Shown here: positions 57,746 to 64,000 of the stretch, in pieces
How positions within the stretch are numbered: the stretch's first letter is position 1
Layout of the letters: every line of letters starts with the position of its first letter
Source of the DNA: Rutstroemia sp. NJR-2017a BVV2
Taxonomy: Eukaryota; Ascomycota; Leotiomycetes; Helotiales; Rutstroemiaceae
Assembly (NCBI GenBank): GCA_002946415.1
Contig: NJPS01000061.1
Location: 558,001-622,000 of the forward strand
Length of the DNA stretch: 64,000 nt
Direction: 5' to 3'
Notes under the pieces: model-generated
What the model saw: the letters and a program-made list of their open reading frames with translations, nothing else
The model's database searches: none
Told to the model about the DNA's origin: nothing
Program-made: the position numbers and the translations under genes

Positions 57746-59479
57746 CTACTTCTCGCTAATATCGTTTAGTGCTAAATGTCCCAATAACCCTTTCTTGGAC
57801 ACTGCCATTGCACGTTCGATCTCGGCCTCCTCCTCCCTTAATCTACCCTTGCCAAATTGTAAAGCTTTCTGGTGTCTTCGTTTTTCTTCGGCTACCCGCC
57901 TTTCTCGTTCGTCCAACGCTTTCTGCCTTCTTTCTTTCTCCTGCCTCTGTTTGACAGCATCTTCATCCTCTTCTACAGCCGTTGATTCCGCTGGAGGTGG
58001 GAGAGTTGTGATAAAGGCTTCTATCAGTGGGTCTCGAACCGACGCATCAAGTGAGTAATATCGAATATCTGAGAGTATTATTGGAGGTAAATGAGAGCTT
58101 AGCGTGGAATTGTTCAGGGCGGATAATGGCAAAGATTTGAGGAGAGTGGAAAGGTCGGACTTGAGAGTAGATTGCGGCAGTTTTAGTCTGTTAATATGAT
58201 CTCTGTATAGCTTTTCTCTGTCCTTGTCTAACAGCGATGGGTCCCGCATCTCAGGCTCTTTTTTGTATTTCCGTTTGAATTCAGGCCAGTAAAGTTTCGG
58301 TGTAGCGTGTTTCTGTAAGAATGCCAAATAAGGTATTCGTGGATCCTTCTTTTCTTCTTTCGCTCTGAGTTCCCGGAGCTCATGAATCTTCTCCCTGGAC
58401 CATTCATCCCAAACCTCTCGTCGTGATTTCATGTTCGGAAGCGCTGTGTATCTGGTGTCCTCCACGATCTTGCCATCCTCAATTAACTTATCCCAAGGAG
58501 TGTAGGGATTTATACCATGATCGTTCAATAGGTCCTTGAAAAGAGCTACAGAATCCTCATGTGTCAATTCCAGCCCTTCTGCACCTGGCTCCCAACCTTC
58601 CATATTACCGTCATCATATTCGCCTGGATCAAGGCCATATTCCTGACCCATAGCCGCGAGCTGGTATGCAATGTCATCTTCGTTAAATTCCACCGGTTCT
58701 TCGGGTTGAGGCTCCTCGGTTCGCTGCCGCTTCGATGGATTTTCTTCTCCTTCCTCTCCTTCGTCATCGGTAACCTCCACTTCTTCATACTCGGAGTCAT
58801 CATCCTCCACATTATCCGTAACATCATTGGGCGGTATTGGAGCTGATTGCGCCTCAATATCCACGTCCCGAGTGGGCTCTTGAGCTTTAGCAAATGCTTC
58901 CGCCTTTTCCTTAATCCTGGCTTGATCTAGTTTCAGTATTCCATCCTTCAGTTTGTCTGGTATGCGCCAGAAACTCTGGCCCTTTTCGGTATTGTATACG
59001 AATCTCCTTCCATATTTCGTATTTACCAGCACCCATGGTTCGCAGCCCGGAATTGGATGTCGCGACTTCGGTTTGTCGACTGGTTGAGGTCGATTCTCGC
59101 GCGAACGATCATGGCCACCTCTACCTCCTCTCTGGCTACCGAAGCCACCTCGTCCACCCTGAAATTGCCCTTGCGCATTTGCCTGGTAGTTGTTGAAATT
59201 CGGCCCGGCACCAGGTACGGAATTCCCGACAGATTGATATTGTAGGAAGCTCTGCGAAGGATTCACAGGAGGAGGAGCTGGAGGCTCTACTTTCGGAACT
59301 GGTCGCGTATATGTCGACTGTTTCGTTTCGGAATTGAAGTAATAAGTATGTCCTATCTAAGTCAGATATGCAAAGTAGACACAATGCCGTCGGGAGGTCA
59401 TACCTGTGGGAGCTTTATGTTCAGTCCATCCCGCCGGTAAGGGAGGCGGGAGTGTTTGTTTATGAGTAGATTTCAACAT
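57746..59479 (-). CDS. TCERG1 (CA150)-like WW/FF-domain protein
   Basis: Two exons, 59479-59404 and 59352-57746, give 560 aa. The first WW domain (LPAGWTEHKAPTG then HTYYFNSETKQSTYTRP, about 14-43) is split by the intron. A second WW-like domain follows (WVLVNTKYGRRFVYNTEKGQ .. FWRIP, about 125-155). An RGG-rich stretch lies between them. After an acidic linker, an FF domain covers about 285-345 (ALFKDLLNDHGINPYTPWDK .. DTRYTALPNMKSRREVWDEW), with a second FF-like repeat after it. The C-terminal coiled coil is highly charged. This is the layout of TCERG1/CA150, which couples RNA polymerase II elongation to splicing. It is divergent to the proteasome gene. Confidence 0.8.
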
Positions 59480-59895
59480 GATAGCATAAACATTAGAGAG
59501 TATAGAGAAGTTCAAATTGATATATTCTCAATCGCAACCGTTGTCAGTCATGAACTTATATTATACGCAGACTAATTCATAAATTTACTTTAGCATCCTC
59601 TCTCAGATATTAGAAAAGTTACAGAAGCTATGAGGCTAGAACGCAAGGCTGCAAGGCAAGTAATTCTCCAGCCGGCGCTAAGCTCCGCACTAAGCTACGC
59701 GTGGTTGCTCGTGCCTGGAGCTTGAGTTAGTGGTGCAAGTGGCATAGCGACGAAGACATACCGAACAAATCCCAAACCAAGAAGATTTATATTTTCAATC
59801 CCTTGACAATCATACCTAGAGCCAGAGGAAGCTCTCACTTTCCCTCCATCTCAATTATACCCACTACTCCGTCAGATACCTAGCAAGTCGCCGTC
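59480..59895. promoter_or_regulatory. Divergent promoter of TCERG1-like and proteasome genes
   Basis: 416 bases between start codons of two housekeeping genes. No proteasome-associated control element (GGTGGCAAA) was seen. Confidence 0.5.
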
Positions 59896-60823
59896 ATGTC
59901 AAGAAGATATGATTCCAGAGTAAGCTCCAGACAATTGATAATCACTATGAGCTTAGCTAACCTCGAGGCAAGACAACCATCTTCTCTCCAGAGGGTCGTC
60001 TCTACCAAGTCGAATACGCTCTCGAGGCTATCTCACATGCAGGTACCGCATTGGGAATATTAGCAAAGGATGGAATTGTTCTGGCAGCTGAGAGAAAGGT
60101 TACGAGCAAGCTCTTGGAACAAGATACCTCAGCCGAGAAGCTTTACATCTTGAACGAGTGAGCTCTACAACCACCGGTCTTTGGAGGGTCTAAGCTAATT
60201 TCCAATAAAGCAACATGATCTGCGCAGTAGCAGGTATGACCGCTGATGCCAACATCCTCATCAACTACGCCCGCCAAGCCGCTCAACGTTACCTCCTCAC
60301 CTACAACGAAGATATTCCTTGCGAACAACTTGTGCGAAGATTATGCGATTTGAAGCAAGGCTACACGCAGCATGGTGGTCTCCGTCCCTTCGGTGTTTCC
60401 TTCATCTATGCAGGCTATGATCCTCAGCGAGAATTCCAGCTGTATCAGAGTAACCCGAGTGGAAACTATGGTGGATGGAAGGCTACAAGTGTTGGTGCGA
60501 ACAACGCCAGTGCTCAAAGTTTGTTAAAGCAGGACTACAAGGAAGACTGTGACCTGAAGGAGGCATGTGGAATGGCGGTCAAGGTTCTGAGCAAGACGAT
60601 GGATTCCACAAAGTTGAGCAGCGAGAAGAGTATGTGGCCTCGATCTATTTTTACACTGAGTTATACTAATAGTCGTATAGTTGAGTTTGCTACGGTCGGC
60701 AAGACAAAGGACGGCAGAATTTACCACCACCTCTGGGGTGCTGATGAGATCACGACTTTATTGAAGGAGCATGACTTGGCCAAAGATGAGACTGGAGCAG
60801 ACGGGGACCGAATAGTCAGCTAG
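59896..60823 (+). CDS. PRE9: 20S proteasome subunit alpha-3 (PRE9 / PSMA4 type)
   Basis: Four exons, 59896-59919, 59973-60157, 60211-60629 and 60681-60823, give 256 aa. The N-terminus [20 protein letters not shown], then [20 protein letters not shown], is the alpha-subunit signature and matches the PSMA4/Pre9 member ([22 protein letters not shown]). [20 protein letters not shown] is also conserved. The subunit forms part of the outer heptameric ring gating the 20S core; alpha subunits are not catalytic. The final helix is Lys/Glu-rich. All junctions keep frame. Confidence 0.95.
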
Positions 60824-60911
60824 ATTTGCTTTTAATGGTCTAAATACAGATAATGTAACAACAACGAATACCAAGCACTTTATTCGAAGCAGTTGCCACG
60901 CTCCAAAGATC

Positions 60912-62924
60912 TTAGCTTTTAGGCCATGGAGGTGGCTTCTTCCCACTGTTCGCCTTTTTCCACGCGCCTTCGAGTTCGTTCTTATAGGCATTGAGAACTT
61001 TGTTCTCCGCAGTGAACTTATCCCAATCTGATGCCCCATTTTTCGTTCCGGCAAAGTTCCCAGTGAATTGCTTATGCTTATATTGAACTTTTCCTGCCTT
61101 GAGTAGGTCTTGCATTTGTTTCATTCTCGCCCTCAGATTCGAATTCTGCTTCTTCAGATTGTCCACGCCTTTGTTGCCCGAACCTTGGTCTTGGTCTTTG
61201 GTTTTCTCCCGCTTGTTTCCTTTATCGTTGTCCCACTTGTTTCCTCTCTCGTTCTTGCCTCCGGAAGACTTATTCCAGGGTTCGAATTGTCTTCCATATG
61301 GTATGTATTCATCGTAAGGAGGTAGTGTTTTCCCTGGATATGCTGGTGCGGGCGCAATCTCTGATGGTCTTGTCAGCTCCGCCTCGCAAGCGACTCTTGC
61401 TGCAGTTGCTTGGCTTAACTCCTCCGCCATTTCACTAGCCATCGTTGCGTCTCCATGTGGAATCAGATGCCAGTACGATTTGACCGTCTCCAGGAGCTGC
61501 TTCAATCTCAGAGATAGATATTCCATTTCAATTCTTGTAAGCATCAATGCCAGAAGCTCATAATCCCGTTTTGGTTCCATCGCGGTGTTATCTCGTTCAT
61601 GTTGTTCGGGCCAGTCGGAGGGTGGCTGTCTGAACAACTCGATTCGTTGCGTGATTTTCCAGATTGACTCCTGCAGCTTCAGATAGATAGGAAACCTTCG
61701 CTCGTGTCGCTCGTCCAGATCAGTCTTTCGTCCCATGCTTGTGAGGGGGTCTAAGAATTGCCGGCTGAGTCTTAGTTCTTGTTCTGCTTGAAATCCTCGT
61801 CCTCTCGCGGCCTTGATCGCTTCGTGTACATTATATGCGCGACCGTTGTCGTCATCATATGGTCCATTCCACTCATCCTGGCTACCTGGGATCCTATTTT
61901 CTCGAATCTGGTGCCAGAGAGACAGAACGCGCACATAAAACCTTGTCACTTCCTTGATGACCAGTTGCGCACTGAGATGCCATCTGTTCATCGACGTGGT
62001 GTTCTCAGGATTCTGTCTTGGTGGTGGCAAGCTCCAAATGGGAACCTCCATATTCCTGTCGATGAGGATGAGCCTTAAGGTTCTCTCGGAGTCAAATAGT
62101 CCCAGGTAGATGTCCCATATAAATGCTTTAAATGTATCGTAAGTGATCGGTGCTGCCAAAATCTTGGTTCCACCAGGACCAACCGACGAGGTCATAATGC
62201 TCTGATCTCCAGGCGAGCGTCCTTCCCACACATCTCTGTGCTCTTGACTCAACTGGCTGATCATCCGAGCGCCTTCACGATTTCTTTCATGAAGATATTG
62301 TACAAACTCGTTGCTCACTTCTTGCTGCCGAATTTCTTGCTGCAGAGCCTTAATCATCCTCACACTATCTATGATATATGTTTGTACGTCTGTTGGATAA
62401 AAGCCGATCTCTCTCGCGGCTTCCGCCACCAGTTGATAAAATTGCTTCATATCCTCTCGACAAGCGTCGATTTCTTGCTGGCTGCGCTCTTGCACAGTTA
62501 TTTTAAGTTTCAGCTCATATAATGCTCGACGCACAAGGCTGATGAATTCTTCCACCGACACATTTTTAGTTATGGAACCGTCTATCTCGGTGATGCAGCC
62601 ATTGATTTGGGTTTGTATGTCGACCAGTCGGTTGATATGTCGGTCTCGGTCATCTCGAAGTTTGTTTTCCTGCTCAGCATGTGTCAGCGTCCGTGATCGT
62701 GCTGCTTCTAGTTCTTGTTGAAGTTCGCGGTATTGGCGGTCCGGTGATGCTGGCGTGGCCATGTCACGTTGTGCTTTGTCTAACAAGCGACAAATGTAGT
62801 CTGACCAGCATGAGCAGCTTGATAGAATGTCTGGGTTTGATGTTTTGCGATGCCTACAGAGTGCTCTATTGTTGATGAACTGGGACCACATGTATGAGCC
62901 TTCGGTAGTATGCGGTCGATCCAT
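60912..62924 (-). CDS. Uncharacterised coiled-coil protein
   Basis: An uninterrupted frame of 670 codons. The ATG at 62762 (MATPASPDRQYRELQQELEA) is the more natural start and gives 616 aa; the longer form begins with an unusual Cys-rich segment. Predicted coiled coils run through about 60-240 (ELQQELEAARSRTLTHAEQE and similar). A central part rich in Trp and Arg follows, then a Lys/Asn/Gly-rich linker (GGKNERGNKWDNDKGNK) and a final coil ending KKPPPWPKS. I recognise no family. It converges on the proteasome gene with only 88 bases between stops. Confidence 0.55.
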   Translation of the reverse strand: MDRPHTTEGSYMWSQFINNRALCRHRKTSNPDILSSCSCWSDYICRLLDKAQRDMATPASPDRQYRELQQELEAARSRTLTHAEQENKLRDDRDRHINRLVDIQTQINGCITEIDGSITKNVSVEEFISLVRRALYELKLKITVQERSQQEIDACREDMKQFYQLVAEAAREIGFYPTDVQTYIIDSVRMIKALQQEIRQQEVSNEFVQYLHERNREGARMISQLSQEHRDVWEGRSPGDQSIMTSSVGPGGTKILAAPITYDTFKAFIWDIYLGLFDSERTLRLILIDRNMEVPIWSLPPPRQNPENTTSMNRWHLSAQLVIKEVTRFYVRVLSLWHQIRENRIPGSQDEWNGPYDDDNGRAYNVHEAIKAARGRGFQAEQELRLSRQFLDPLTSMGRKTDLDERHERRFPIYLKLQESIWKITQRIELFRQPPSDWPEQHERDNTAMEPKRDYELLALMLTRIEMEYLSLRLKQLLETVKSYWHLIPHGDATMASEMAEELSQATAARVACEAELTRPSEIAPAPAYPGKTLPPYDEYIPYGRQFEPWNKSSGGKNERGNKWDNDKGNKREKTKDQDQGSGNKGVDNLKKQNSNLRARMKQMQDLLKAGKVQYKHKQFTGNFAGTKNGASDWDKFTAENKVLNAYKNELEGAWKKANSGKKPPPWPKS

Positions 62925-64000
62925 AGCTGTGCATGGGAGACCAGTGCTCTGAGTGTTCTGGACGAGACTGCGTTGCTTGCTGGGATTTTGAACGAATTGA
63001 AGGCCAATATCTATGATGATATCTAGGGTTTTCCCTATCGAAAACTCACGATCATATTGCGCGCTATGGGTGATATGCGTTCCGGATGATCATACTTTCG
63101 AAGTTTTAACCAGAAACTTTCAACAAAGAAATATCAACTGAGGCGAAGTTGCCCCGCTAGGAATAGAAGTTATTGTTGATACAAAGGAATTGAGACTTTC
63201 CAAGAACGGCAACCCTCTTTCACGATCAGAAAGAACATTATTTTCACAAGTCCGGCAGATATCTGAGTAGTGAAGTCAGTAATGCTACCAAAGCAAATAA
63301 TTTAGTAACTAATTTCGACATACACCATGCCCTAAGCTTAAATCACAAACTCTTCCTCCAACACAGATTCTAATGCTTCAATACTTGGATATCAGTAAAG
63401 AAAGCTTGCGTCAATGCTCTTAAAGTCGGGCATGTATGTCTGTAGACAGGTGTAAATCTTCTTCGCCACCTTGGCGAAGTGCAGACAGTCCATACCACAT
63501 TCGCAGAGGCTTGTCGATGATGACAGATCGCCAGCGACTATTCTTGGTATCATACTTATTATTCAATGTGCTGGCATCGAAACTCGCCACATCTTCAGGT
63601 TCTTCCCGTTCGAATTCTGGTCAGGATAACCTGATACAGATGATATGCCGGTTGCGTGAGGAATTCCTTGTGTAGGACGTGGAAATGCTGCTCTAGCCAA
63701 CGCTGGCTGACAATGTTGCGCAGAATCTCTGGAAGACCTTTATGATACACGAGAGCTCCATCCAATGTACGTTCTTCCGTTGAGGTTGAAACAGATCTTT
63801 GATGCCCACTCGCTGGAATGTGCATTGATCCAGTGACTTGGCTCTGCTTCATACAACCTTAGCACTGCTGTTATCGAGTTTGTACCATTCCCTATCTTAG
63901 GGAGCGGCTTCCTCTGCACCCCAGGTACACCCGAATAGTCGTGCTCCTTGAGTTCGACATGGAGAGTCTCGAGTTATGTATGATGCAGGTTTTTCCGAGC
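62925..64000. other. Window end, no gene recognised
   Basis: 1.1 kb with only short frames. A minus-strand frame at 63595-63852 (85 codons) has a protein-like segment (EILRNIVSQRWLEQHFHVLH) that may be an exon of a gene running off the window or a remnant, but no start or splice partner could be fixed. Confidence 0.4.

Noticed and set aside
1..64000. CRISPR arrays, rRNA, bacterial operons or phage genes
   Set aside because: Intron-rich genes and eukaryotic families throughout; no regular short spacers seen.

Overview
The window is nuclear DNA of a filamentous ascomycete (Pezizomycotina; Leotiomycetes is my best guess, by inference only). The evidence is short introns of 45-95 nt with CTAAC/CTGAC branch sites, genes on both strands, and fungus-specific families (DUF3328/UstYa, Clr5, Zn2Cys6, DUF2985) next to conserved genes (proteasome alpha-3, BYE1, LAMTOR1/Meh1, TCERG1-like, ZNF830-like). 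Exon structures below were derived by hand. For the multi-exon models given with exon lists, the spliced frame closes at a single stop, apart from the decayed kinase copy.

Layout. 0-12 kb: an accessory block with a 190-bp hAT-type MITE, two intact paralogous protein-kinase-like genes and a third decayed copy, all on the minus strand, plus one unrecognised RG-rich gene on the plus strand. 12-19 kb: mostly non-coding, with an RPEL-repeat gene and one doubtful ORF. 19-24.5 kb: a small conserved Cys-rich protein, LAMTOR1/Meh1, and a secreted Thr/Ser-rich protein. 25.1-32.8 kb: the most interesting region. A secreted precursor with four imperfect repeats, each with a Tyr-Asn-X-Tyr core and mostly separated by dibasic Kex2-type sites, is followed by five DUF3328 (UstYa-like) genes. 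This is the signature of a dikaritin-type fungal RiPP locus. 33-41.3 kb: conserved nuclear/RNA genes (ZNF830-like, BYE1, an RGG protein) and a DUF2985 membrane protein. 41.8-45 kb: an orphan and a DXO/RAI1-like nuclease-fold protein. 45.4-49.9 kb: a TetX-like FAD monooxygenase, a Zn2Cys6 regulator and an FMN reductase. 50.2-55.9 kb: a giant Clr5 plus C2H2 protein. 57.7-60.9 kb: TCERG1-like and proteasome alpha-3, divergently arranged. 60.9-63 kb: an uncharacterised coiled-coil protein.

How the genes may work together. In the RiPP locus the precursor would enter the secretory pathway, be cut by the housekeeping Kex2 protease, and have its Tyr-containing cores cyclised by the membrane-anchored UstYa-like proteins. 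No dedicated peptidase, tyrosinase, methyltransferase, transporter or regulator is visible nearby. The monooxygenase, Zn2Cys6 and FMN reductase trio could be a small regulated redox unit.
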